From Lachnospiraceae bacterium (GTDB taxonomy: Bacteria; Bacillota; Clostridia; Lachnospirales; Lachnospiraceae): DNA of 9,258 nt. Below, in pieces: positions 1-6,616 of the stretch. How positions within the stretch are numbered: the first letter of the stretch is position 1; the number at the start of each line of letters is the position of its first letter. The stretch lies in NCBI GenBank assembly GCA_900770345.1, contig CAAGKF010000318.1, forward strand, positions 1 through 9,258, given 5' to 3'. Position numbers and translations under genes: made by a program. The notes below the pieces were generated by a model, which searched no databases, was not told the DNA's origin, and was given only the letters and a program-made list of their open reading frames with translations.

Positions 1-351
1 AGTGCGCCATTTTTTCATCATTTATTACTTGTCATATCCGTTCTGGATAATATTTACTTTTCAAGGTTCTTCCGACTGGTGAATCTTAGTCGGCAGGCTC
101 AAGATTCCGAGAGCCTATTATTTAATCAACTTGTACTCAAAAGGTTAAAACATGGCGTATAGACCATTTGACTTTATGAACTGTTGTCAGGTACGCCGAT
201 AAATTATAACACTTTGATAATGCAAAAAAGCCATAAATACAGCTTTCGATTTTGGTAATATATCGGTACGCTGATTTGTTTTGGGCGGTTTTGCGAAGGG
301 CGTTAACACCCTATGCTATTGTGCCACAGGCCGTTGCACTTTTTAACATTC
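1..351. other. Gene-poor AT-rich stretch left of the Fic gene
   Basis: I see no convincing gene in these 351 bases. The longest open stretches run into the Fic gene in a shadow frame. A 16-codon plus-strand frame begins at 152, preceded by AAAGG, but nothing supports it as a gene. What can be seen is a group of stem-loops between 35 and 116 (listed separately), an approximate direct repeat GGTACGCCGAT (190-200) / GGTACGCTGAT (265-275), and a near-palindrome GGGCGTTAACACCC (298-311). No clear intrinsic terminator for the leftward Fic gene is visible here, so its transcript may run out of the window. Confidence 0.6.
35..116. other. Consecutive stem-loops with complementary loops
   Basis: Three hairpins follow one another. 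TATCC/GGATA (35-39 with 45-49) has a 5-nt loop. CCGACT/AGTCGG (72-77 with 88-93) has a 10-nt loop. AGGCTC/GAGCCT (95-100 with 111-116) also has a 10-nt loop. The loops of the last two are complementary over seven bases: GAATCTT (81-87) and AAGATTC (101-107). They could form a kissing interaction or an alternative hairpin. All pairs are Watson-Crick, so the structure could form in either RNA strand or in single-stranded DNA. I do not recognise a known riboswitch or RNA family, and the function is unknown. Confidence 0.5.
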
Positions 352-1584
352 TCAATATCCACTTTTTACACTTTGAATATCCACTTTCGACTCCCAATGT
401 CCGCTTTTCACCTTTTTTAGGGAACTTTTTAACGTGTTTTCTTGCATAAAAGTCCCCTGTAATTGAAATCGGTACTTTCCTTTACCACGTCCAGTTACCG
501 GAACAATTACCTCACTATCAACCAACAGTTTTATTAACTTGGAAGCTCCAGATGGCTTTAATCCAGTAATCTCTTCTACTACCGTTCTTCCGAAACAATC
601 TTCTTTTCCACATTTTGAGAATATTTCGAATGTATGATTTATTGTTTTTTCTGAAATCGCATCTGAAAAAGAAAGCAATTTATTTCGAATGTTCACTTTT
701 GTGTTTTCAATGTCCACTTCTTTACTCTCAATATCCACTTTTACACTTTCAATGTCCACTTCTGCAAACGTTCCACTAATATGCATAGAACGATTATGAA
801 GTTCATTCTTCTCATCTAACAGTAAATTTCTTAAAAACAATTCCAAATACTCAGTTGTCTCGTGAACTCCATTTTTCAAATCGTTATAATTAGCTCTAAC
901 AAGTGCATTTCTAAAATACCAAGCATTTTCCGCAAAAATATCGTTGGTTACATCAAATCCAAGAGTTCTAAGGTACTTTATAAAAAATACTGCTGTAGTT
1001 CGCGTATTCCCTTCACCGAATACATGTATCTGCCATAATCTAGATACGAAGAGAGCAAGGTGATGAATAATCTCTTCCATGCTCAAGTTTTTATAACTAA
1101 ACTTCTTTTCCTCTACAAAATCATAGTCCAGGGTTGCACGAAGTTCTGATGCACTTCCATAAAGAACCGTTGCTCCATTCAGCACCCACTCTTTTTTTGT
1201 GATATTATAATCTCTAAGTTTTCCGGCATGTCCATAAATCCCTGCAAATAACTTTTTATGAATAGAGATATACTCATTCGGAGTAAAACTAAATGCTTTC
1301 TCCGATAAAATTTTTGCTATTCTAACTGCAACCTTATCAGCTTCTTCCGTACGGTCTTCTGTATCCATCTTAGGATTTTCTTCATAATACGTATTAAGAA
1401 GCTCCTGCGCTTCATCGATGGAAATGTCTCCTTCAATATTCTTTATTGCAGTATCAATCAAATACTTCGAAGGCGTTAATCCATCCACTGCTTGAAGTCC
1501 GATAGCTGTATGCCAGGCGTAACCTTTATCCCTTTTACTTGGTTCTGATTGTTTTATATACTCTTTAAAAGGATCTTTATCCAT
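352..1584 (-). CDS. Fic-domain protein with C-terminal winged-helix-like region
   Basis: This 410-aa protein carries a Fic core, a fold that in most characterised members transfers AMP (sometimes another phosphate-containing group) to a hydroxyl on a target protein. The signature is HVFGEGNTR at residues 187-195, with the catalytic-type His187, Glu191, Asn193 and Arg195. The usual HPF proline is Val, the GNGR glycine is Thr, and no second Arg follows. A flap-like segment lies near 122-145. Residues 43-70 (NIEGDISIDEA) resemble the inhibitory antitoxin-like helix of Fic proteins, an inference. Residues 300-373 look like a winged helix. Residues 275-301 and the last 20 residues are repeat-encoded. 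The start at 1584 is chosen because GGAGG (1592-1596) sits 7 bases upstream; an ATG at 1611 lacks this and would overlap the previous gene. It is last in a leftward three-gene operon, 20 bases after the previous stop. The target is unknown. Confidence 0.88.
   Translation of the reverse strand: MDKDPFKEYIKQSEPSKRDKGYAWHTAIGLQAVDGLTPSKYLIDTAIKNIEGDISIDEAQELLNTYYEENPKMDTEDRTEEADKVAVRIAKILSEKAFSFTPNEYISIHKKLFAGIYGHAGKLRDYNITKKEWVLNGATVLYGSASELRATLDYDFVEEKKFSYKNLSMEEIIHHLALFVSRLWQIHVFGEGNTRTTAVFFIKYLRTLGFDVTNDIFAENAWYFRNALVRANYNDLKNGVHETTEYLELFLRNLLLDEKNELHNRSMHISGTFAEVDIESVKVDIESKEVDIENTKVNIRNKLLSFSDAISEKTINHTFEIFSKCGKEDCFGRTVVEEITGLKPSGASKLIKLLVDSEVIVPVTGRGKGKYRFQLQGTFMQENTLKSSLKKVKSGHWESKVDIQSVKSGY
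354..408 (-). repeat. Terminal repeat array at the Fic 3' end (3 copies)
   Basis: Three copies of the plus-strand core AATRTCCACTTYT begin at 354, 376 and 396, spaced 22 and 20 bases. Because the spacing is not a multiple of three, the outer copies are read on the minus strand as Lys-Ser-Gly-Tyr/His and the middle one as Lys-Val-Asp-Ile. The leftmost copy supplies the TGA stop codon of the gene. The same core occurs four more times inside the gene. Confidence 0.85.
688..763 (-). repeat. Internal 21-bp tandem repeat array in the Fic gene (4 copies)
   Basis: Cores AATGTTCACTTTT, AATGTCCACTTCT, AATATCCACTTTT and AATGTCCACTTCT begin at 688, 709, 730 and 751, an exact 21-base period. On the minus strand they encode heptads of the type KVDIES, between the Fic core and the winged-helix-like region. 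At protein level they may form a charged linker. At DNA level a 21-bp period puts each copy on the same face of the helix. Confidence 0.9.
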
Positions 1585-1604
1585 CAAATTGCCTCCATTC
1601 ATTT

Positions 1605-2954
1605 TTACCAATACCAGCTCTTTCTGATACTGTCTTGCAAAGATTTTTCCTTTTCTTCAGCACTTTTTTCATGCTGACGTTTTCCCAGACATTCATCTTC
1701 AGTCGCTAAAGACGGATCATACCAGTCAGCTTTCTTCCGAGCCCATTCAATCCATTCTGGAGTAATATCTTCATTTCCACTATCTATCATGGCCTGAATA
1801 TATTCTCTTATTTCCTTAGCAATTCTATAGTCTTCAGCTTTGTTTACAAGTTCTTTTACAAGACGAATTTCTTGTTCTTTTCTTTGTCTATTTTCTTCTC
1901 TGCGTCTCGCTTCTTCGACTCTTTTACGTTCCGCCTCTTCACGTGCTTCTCGTACAATTCTATTCTATTCTGCCTTCTCATACAGGGTAACCAAAATATC
2001 ACCCAGTCTATCTTCTAATTTTTCAGAATCGTTATCTCTTATGTAACTTCGCTCCCCAAACACAATACGAAGTTTACCATTATATACCTTATCATACTTT
2101 CTTATTTGCGGTTTTGAAGCCCATCTATGATTTTTGATATCATCATTGTACTTTACTAGCGCCTGCGCCTCTTGCTTAGTCATTTCATGTTTCACTTGAT
2201 CTTGACTCTCAACCATACGAAATTTAACAATATCGCCTCTAATTTTTACAGACAAATCATTATTAATACTTCCACCTAAAGATTCAATTGCTTTGAACAC
2301 TGAATCTAATATGACAATTGCACGTGACATGCACTCGTCAGACATTTCCTTAAAGAATTCAGGCTCATTTTCTGATTTATTATATCTCGGATTATAGTAT
2401 GGTCTACTCTGTGCTTCTTTCAGCTTTGACTTATAATCTGCAACATCCTTCTTATATTGGACCAACATTTTATGCAATCGTGTACTTTGACTTATCTGAA
2501 GATTGCACGCATACTCTAATACTTTATTTCTTTCCGTCTCATCCAAATAATCAAGAATTCCATCCGGCCACTTAGGTATGTTCTCCGTTTTTTTCTGCGG
2601 TAAATCTTCCTCAGCTGCTACGTCCAATTCTTCTGTTACGTCAGTATACACTTTCTCTACTACTTCCGCCTTAGCTTTCCGAATACGCTTAACAGCCGCG
2701 TCTTTCGTTATCAATGAAATTTCTGTATCTTCCAATCCAGAAAATTCAATAATCTCATTCGATACATCTTTTCCCATATTCTTCTTAGTCCAATAACCAG
2801 AAGAAGGAAAAGGTATATTTTCTACTTTACAAGTAGCTATCAGTTTACCATAATTCAAGTTATATTTTCTGGCTACCCCTGCAACTGAAAGAGCCCATAT
2901 TTCATCATAGAGCTGCTTACGAGTCAATTTAACTATTCCTTTTTCATTCTCCAT
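1605..2954 (-). pseudogene. Large DNA-binding-type protein interrupted by an in-frame TAG
   Basis: The reading frame runs from ATG at 2954 (AAGGAG at 2963-2968) to TAA at 1605-1607, and is open except for one TAG at 1965-1967, codon 330 of about 449. Codons downstream of the TAG still read as protein: a highly charged coiled coil (REAREEAERKR and on), then IREYIQAM and TPEWIEWARKKADWYDP. The N-terminal part (LTRKQLYDEIW, then VARKYNL and SSGYW) looks like a helix-turn-helix module. I recall hypothetical proteins that begin LTRxxLYxxVW and end with an 'IRxYxxA ... WARxxADxxDP' tail, which would match both halves here, but I cannot verify this. The simplest reading is a recent nonsense mutation. 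A translated 329-aa product (1965-2954) is still possible, as is TAG readthrough or a sequencing error. It is the middle gene of the HTH-Fic operon. Confidence 0.8.
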
Positions 2955-3002
2955 CCTGGCAGCTCCTTTCTAATCCATTCTCCCATATCTGTTATCCCAA
3001 AA

Positions 3003-3188
3003 TCAGGACTTGATATACTTTCCGGACTTAATTCTTTTATCCGCTGGTTTTACAGCATTCTTTGGAATAGCCCAAGTATTACCAAACTTCATAGCCCCTT
3101 CTATCATTCCTTCATTGCAGATTGTCTGCACTCTTCTAACTGATAGGTTCCACTTTTCTGCTGCTTCTTTAATAGTCATAAACTCCAT
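3003..3188 (-). CDS. Small helix-turn-helix DNA-binding protein
   Basis: This 61-aa protein is almost entirely one helix-turn-helix of the excisionase/MerR-like type: TIKEAAEKWNLSVRRVQ (residues 5-21) gives the two helices, followed by a wing-like segment ending TWAIPKNAVKP. Such single-domain proteins act as small transcription regulators or as recombination directionality factors. It is first in the leftward operon with the interrupted gene and the Fic gene, 48 bases before the next start. GAGG (3198-3201) lies 9 bases from the ATG at 3188, and a consensus promoter lies upstream with dyads that could be its own operators. It resembles the truncated protein starting at 9201. Whether it regulates this operon or serves a nearby recombinase is not decided by the sequence. 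Confidence 0.85.
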   Translation of the reverse strand: MEFMTIKEAAEKWNLSVRRVQTICNEGMIEGAMKFGNTWAIPKNAVKPADKRIKSGKYIKS

Positions 3189-3210
3189 ATTTTCTTACCT
3201 CAATAAAGTT

Positions 3211-3292
3211 ATAAAATACGACATTTTATCCTAATTTCTATTATAAGCGCCAAGACGCCGAAAATCAATCTAAACCTACATAACTTTCGGCG
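3211..3292. promoter_or_regulatory. Dyads around the HTH-Fic promoter, candidate operators
   Basis: Two inverted repeats bracket the promoter. CGCCGAAA (3256-3263) and TTTCGGCG (3285-3292) are separated by 21 bases and reach into the -35 hexamer. ATAAAAT (3211-3217) and ATTTTAT (3223-3229), with a 5-base spacer, lie between the expected transcription start and the ribosome binding site. Both positions suit repression, plausibly by the 61-aa protein, which is an inference. Confidence 0.5.
3240..3268 (-). promoter_or_regulatory. Sigma-A-type promoter of the HTH-Fic operon
   Basis: On the minus strand TTGATT (3263-3268) is followed by a 17-bp spacer and a perfect TATAAT (3240-3245), 52 bases before the ATG of the helix-turn-helix gene. 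The start of transcription would be near 3233. Confidence 0.8.
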
Positions 3293-3319
3293 TACAACCA
3301 GTTACCTATTCGCGAACTC

Positions 3320-3371
3320 AAAAAACAAAAATACCTTTTAGCAAGCAGATGTATTTTCTCGCTAAAAGGTA
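3320..3371 (-). terminator. Intrinsic terminator downstream of the serine recombinase
   Basis: TACCTTTTAGC (3332-3342) and GCTAAAAGGTA (3361-3371) form a perfect 11-bp stem with an 18-nt loop. On the minus strand it is followed by a T-rich run (complement of 3320-3331). It lies about 125 bases after the recombinase stop codon and insulates the Fic operon promoter. Confidence 0.8.
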
Positions 3372-3495
3372 CTTCACCCTTGTGCATATATTCAATTTAT
3401 TTTTCATGCACATTTTTATTCTTTAAATTTCTATGATATGTTTCCTTCAATATAGGCCTCAAACCCGCTTAAACTGGGCATTTCTTTGATAGCAA
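3372..3495. other. AT-rich junction region with a dyad, possible attachment-site region
   Basis: No gene is visible between the recombinase stop and its terminator. TGTGCAT (3381-3387) and ATGCACA (3406-3412) form a 7-bp inverted repeat with an 18-bp spacer, followed by TTTTTATT on the plus strand. Base composition changes about here from AT-rich (left) to GC-richer (right), and large serine recombinase genes usually lie next to one end of their element. An attachment site is therefore plausible but not shown. Confidence 0.35.
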
Positions 3496-5166
3496 TCAGA
3501 CCGTCTCCACATGCTGTTCACTAGTTCTGACAAATAATGCACCGCTTTCCCCGTCATAAGTCACATGGAACGTAAAGTGAACTGCTTTCACAAGATGCCC
3601 GTCCTCACGCTTTTCTTTGTAAAGCTCGATGTAGGATATCATGGCCTGAAAAAGGGCTTTTTTATCTTCCGGGGCCATGATGTCGTAATACTTACTGAAC
3701 CCTTCCAGCATTTCAAAAATGGACTGTTTTGTCATGGTGGATTTTTCTGCCATGGCGATCTCGTTATCGATATCATCCAGTCTGCCCTGGGCGTCGTCAA
3801 TCTTTTCATATAGATCGTCCATAACACGGTTCAGGCTGTCCACCCGTCTGTCATAATGTCTGTCGTTTGCGTCCAGCTCCGCAAGCCTTTTTTCGTTCAC
3901 CATAAGGTTATTGTAGTATTTGGCATATTCCGCTTTGATGGCATCCCGTTTCTTTCTCAAAATGCTCAGGTCAGTCGCACAGTCCACTTTCCTGGATACC
4001 AGCTCGACAAACTCAGGGATGGTTATCATGGACGCAATAACATCCCTGACTTCCTTCTCCAGCTTTGTGCCGCTGTAATATTTATTTGCCAGAGAGCAGG
4101 AAATCCCGTTCCGGTCTCTCCCGGATATACAGCGATAGGAAATATACCGGGGATAGAATCCCTCTTTCCCATTCTTCCTCGGCCTTGGCGGCGCTGTGTA
4201 ACCGAAGATATTCTTGCCACAGTCCGGACACCGGATAAGCCCTGTCAATGGATAAACCGTCGTGCTGTCGCTCCTTGTTTTCCGATGGCGGATATTCTCA
4301 TTCAGCCTTGCTTCTGCTTTAGAAAACATTTCCGGCGTGATAATCGCCTCATGGACACCCTCAACAAGGATTATTTTACTCTCGTCATCCTGTTTTACCA
4401 CTTTCGTTTCGTTGTTTGTCCCCTCAACCTTGATTGTATGGCGGCGGCCATAGGCTATTTTGCCGGCGTAAACAGGATTTTTCAGAATTGACCTTACTGT
4501 TCTTTCGGTGAATACCGAAAACCGGGTGTTGCCCCGCTGCTCCCGTTTCACGCCCTCGTCATTCAGTTTTTTTGTGATATACCGTATTGTCTGCCCTTCC
4601 TCAACATAGAGGCGGAATATCTCCTTTACAATCTCCGCTTCCTCCGGGCATACTACCAGAAGCTTATTTTGAATGGAATAGCCAAAGGGAGCCTGTGCGC
4701 CGTTCCAAAGGCCGCTCCTTGCTTTCTGCAGCCTCCCGGCAAGCGTTTGTTCATGGATGTTCTCCAGCTCAACTTCGGCAACCGCACCCATAATGTTGGC
4801 AATCATTTTACCTGTTGCCGTCGAGGTATCAATGCCGTCTTTCACGCCCAGCAGTCCAATTCCGTAGCTTGCCAGTTCCTGAAGATATTTTGCCGTATCG
4901 CTTGTATTTCTCGCAAATCTCGACAGTTTGAACACAAGGACATATTTAATGTTGTCCTTCTTGCTTCGGATGTCATCCATCATCTGATTAAAGGCGGGCC
5001 TGTGTTCGGCGTTCTTGCCCGATTTTCCCTCATCAGAATATCTTCCGACAATGTTGATATCGTGCATTTTAGCAAATGCCCTTATTTCTTCCTCCTGGGC
5101 ATCGAGAGAAAAGCCATCGACCTGGATAAGTGTTGAGACACGGATATATATGTAGCCATTTTCCAT
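3496..5166 (-). CDS. Large serine recombinase (site-specific integrase)
   Basis: This 556-aa protein catalyses integration and excision by staggered cleavage with a 5'-phosphoserine intermediate. Visible in order are: a resolvase catalytic domain (about 1-145) with YIRVST holding Ser11 and Arg9, and FKLSRFARN with Arg83 and Arg86; a recombinase domain (about 155-275) with the NPVYAGKIAYGRR stretch; a zinc ribbon with Cys313, Cys316, Cys346 and Cys357; a long coiled coil (about 395-475), the part used for synapsis control in this family; and a C-terminal helical tail. Length is normal for the family. The start at 5166 is chosen because AAAGGAG (5176-5182) lies 9 bases upstream, whereas the ATG at 5175 directly abuts it. 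It has its own promoter at 5251-5279 and a terminator at 3320-3371. It appears intact. Confidence 0.95.
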   Translation of the reverse strand: MENGYIYIRVSTLIQVDGFSLDAQEEEIRAFAKMHDINIVGRYSDEGKSGKNAEHRPAFNQMMDDIRSKKDNIKYVLVFKLSRFARNTSDTAKYLQELASYGIGLLGVKDGIDTSTATGKMIANIMGAVAEVELENIHEQTLAGRLQKARSGLWNGAQAPFGYSIQNKLLVVCPEEAEIVKEIFRLYVEEGQTIRYITKKLNDEGVKREQRGNTRFSVFTERTVRSILKNPVYAGKIAYGRRHTIKVEGTNNETKVVKQDDESKIILVEGVHEAIITPEMFSKAEARLNENIRHRKTRSDSTTVYPLTGLIRCPDCGKNIFGYTAPPRPRKNGKEGFYPRYISYRCISGRDRNGISCSLANKYYSGTKLEKEVRDVIASMITIPEFVELVSRKVDCATDLSILRKKRDAIKAEYAKYYNNLMVNEKRLAELDANDRHYDRRVDSLNRVMDDLYEKIDDAQGRLDDIDNEIAMAEKSTMTKQSIFEMLEGFSKYYDIMAPEDKKALFQAMISYIELYKEKREDGHLVKAVHFTFHVTYDGESGALFVRTSEQHVETV

Positions 5167-5181
5167 ATGGGACATCTCCTT

Positions 5182-5427
5182 TCATGGCTTTTGACAGCGT
5201 ATAGAAATCCGTCTCACCATTTTATCAGTAGTAATCATCTTGTTTTTTCTATTATAAACGATGATAAAAGCGTTTTCAATCCCCCAAAAAACAAAAAAAG
5301 AGGGCGGGGAGTCCTCTTTTGACTCCCCGCCCGGTTCAATTTCTTTGCTTTTGTACTTCATCAGCAGTTCGGCGATCATCGTAGAACAACGGATGAAGTT
5401 TTCGTCCCTCATCGGTTCTTCGTTCAT
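5182..5427 (-). CDS. Small protein of unknown function, translationally coupled to MobV
   Basis: The ATG at 5427 overlaps the relaxase stop codon as ATGA, with GAGGG 6 bases upstream; an alternative ATG lies at 5433. The first 31 residues (MNEEPMRDENF, then a helical MIAELLMKYKSKEI) look like genuine protein. The remaining 50 residues are read straight through an intrinsic terminator (5302-5332) and the recombinase promoter (5251-5279), giving an atypical GGES, SPPSFFVFWG composition. The frame stays open to 5182. A full transcript would be rare because termination occurs near codon 45, so the functional product may be a short protein made from a transcript without a stop codon, or the tail may be fortuitous. 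I recognise no family. Confidence 0.5.
   Translation of the reverse strand: MNEEPMRDENFIRCSTMIAELLMKYKSKEIEPGGESKEDSPPSFFVFWGIENAFIIVYNRKNKMITTDKMVRRISIRCQKP
5251..5279 (-). promoter_or_regulatory. Sigma-A-type promoter of the serine recombinase
   Basis: On the minus strand TTGAAA (5274-5279), a 17-bp spacer and a perfect TATAAT (5251-5256) point at the recombinase, giving a leader of about 75 bases. TTTATCA (5221-5227) and TGATAAA (5262-5268) form an inverted repeat on either side of the -10 hexamer, a possible operator. Confidence 0.8.
5285..5332 (-). terminator. Strong intrinsic terminator of the mobilization operon
   Basis: GGGCGGGGAGTC (5302-5313) and GACTCCCCGCCC (5321-5332) form a perfect, very GC-rich 12-bp stem with a 7-nt loop. 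On the minus strand it is followed by two T runs (complement of 5285-5300). It separates the mob operon from the recombinase promoter immediately downstream. Confidence 0.93.
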
Positions 5428-6395
5428 AGGCATCCCTCACGCTTTATCCCCTGTTCCGCCGCTCTGCTCCTGTAAGTAGCTACGATTCCCGGCGGGATGT
5501 GGTCTACCAGCGCATGAAGTTCTCGGAGTTCCTGCTCCATATTGCCGTATTTAAGCCTATTGGAGATCTTCTCCTTACCGGCGTTTTTGGCTGTTTGCAG
5601 TTCCGCTTCCAATGCTGCATTTTCATCGGAAAGCGCTCGGTAAGCCTTATCATACTTTCTCAGCTTCGTCCGCATGGCTTCCGCCGCCGGAACATATTTA
5701 TCCAGCAATGCTTCCAGCTCTTCCATCTTCGCTTTCTTATTGAGAAGATTGGTATCTGCCGTCAGTGCCATAATCTGTTCCTTCATCCGGTTCAGATGAA
5801 CCGCATCTTTGAATACCCTTGGAGGGATATGGGTACGCCCGGTCTCGCTGGCGCTCTCGCCACGCTCCAAATCCGGATACTTTTTGACCATGTGCTTCCA
5901 GAACTCATCCTGCCACCATGTCAGCTTTTTCTTGTTTCCGACAATATCCTTGGCGCTAAGCCGCTGATCCTCGGTCAGCGGGACAAAAGAAAGGTGCATA
6001 TGGGGCGTTTTCTCGTCCATATGCACCACGGCAGATATGATTGTATCTTTGGATTGATGTTCTTCGATAAAGCTAAGGGCTTCTTCAAAAAATGCCTTAA
6101 TTTCCGCCCGTTTCTTACCCTTGAAGAACTCTGGGCTGGCCGTAACCAGCGCCTCCACCACCCGGACGCTATCCTTCCGGGTGCGGCATCCAGCGGCTGT
6201 GATTTGCCGCTCCGCCTCCGCCCGGTATTTCTGACAGGGCTGAATGAGGTAAAAATTATACTTGCTCCGGCTGATGTCCACATCGGGATTGCTGGCGTAT
6301 TTCTCTTTGGTTCGCTCATTGTGGGCTTCAATATTGCCGATCTCGGGCCCTTTATATTTTGCAAACCGGAGGATCGCATACTGTGCTTTTTCCAT
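5424..6395 (-). CDS. mobV: MobV/Pre-family relaxase (plasmid recombination enzyme type)
   Basis: This 323-aa protein nicks one DNA strand at an origin of transfer and stays linked to it, starting conjugal mobilization with helper conjugation functions. The family's metal-binding motif HMDEKTPHMH spans residues 125-134 (His125, Asp127, Glu128, His132, His134). The N-terminal motif NIEAHNER places His25 where the proposed nucleophilic histidine of the pMV158 MobM type lies. Residues after about 205 are largely coiled coil, the usual MobV C-terminal half, though the protein is shorter than MobM (494 aa). The ATG overlaps the previous stop codon as TAATG and has GGAGGG 7 bases upstream. The gene following it overlaps as ATGA. 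The set forms one mobilization operon. The protein looks intact. Confidence 0.94.
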   Translation of the reverse strand: MEKAQYAILRFAKYKGPEIGNIEAHNERTKEKYASNPDVDISRSKYNFYLIQPCQKYRAEAERQITAAGCRTRKDSVRVVEALVTASPEFFKGKKRAEIKAFFEEALSFIEEHQSKDTIISAVVHMDEKTPHMHLSFVPLTEDQRLSAKDIVGNKKKLTWWQDEFWKHMVKKYPDLERGESASETGRTHIPPRVFKDAVHLNRMKEQIMALTADTNLLNKKAKMEELEALLDKYVPAAEAMRTKLRKYDKAYRALSDENAALEAELQTAKNAGKEKISNRLKYGNMEQELRELHALVDHIPPGIVATYRSRAAEQGIKREGCL

Positions 6396-6616
6396 TACGC
6401 ATCCCTCCGTTTCTGCCAGATCAGCTCATATCCGAGTACATCGGCGAGCTGGACGGCTTCCTTGTATCGCAGGGATTCCCGCTGCAACTTCGCTGACAGA
6501 TTGGACACGCTGTCGCTCCAGCCGTATTCGTCAGCCAGCAGATCAACGACCTCCTGCATGGTAAATCCGGCACGGACAATCTGTGCCTTGATTTCATTTC
6601 TGATATTGGACTGCAT
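6395..6616 (-). CDS. Small helical (HTH-like) protein preceding MobV
   Basis: This 73-aa protein has the pattern of an all-helical DNA-binding domain: NIRNEIKAQIVRAGFTMQEV, a second helix in VVDLLADEYGW, then SVSNLSAKLQRESLRYKEAVQLADVLGYEL. It resembles, by layout only, small XRE/DUF6471-like helix-turn-helix proteins. I recognise it as a recurring neighbour of MobV in Firmicutes elements but not as a named gene. The start at 6616 follows a perfect AGGAGG (6624-6629) at 7 bases. A longer frame to 6754 exists, but it reads through a hairpin terminator and is unlikely to be translated. Its stop codon overlaps the relaxase start, so it is probably a regulator or accessory protein of the relaxosome. 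Confidence 0.8.
   Translation of the reverse strand: MQSNIRNEIKAQIVRAGFTMQEVVDLLADEYGWSDSVSNLSAKLQRESLRYKEAVQLADVLGYELIWQKRRDA

Noticed and set aside
152..202. 16-codon plus-strand frame with AAAGG upstream
   Set aside because: It is too short, shows no recognisable content, and no promoter, repeat or neighbour supports it.
354..763. CRISPR array
   Set aside because: The repeats are 13-bp cores at 21-base spacing inside a coding sequence, without unique spacers of proper length or any cas gene.
1605..1790. Independent 61-aa gene upstream of the Fic gene
   Set aside because: The frame continues upstream of its ATG without a stop to the TAG at 1965-1967, and beyond that into the 329-codon frame. 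It is the tail of an interrupted gene.
1965..1967. TAG as a pyrrolysine or other recoded codon
   Set aside because: Nothing in the window (no recoding structure, no suppressor tRNA) supports recoding; a nonsense mutation is simpler.
3372..3425. Plus-strand intrinsic terminator (TGTGCAT/ATGCACA then TTTTTATT)
   Set aside because: The 7-bp AT-rich arms with an 18-base loop are weak, and there is no plus-strand gene to terminate. It is kept only as a dyad near the possible element end.
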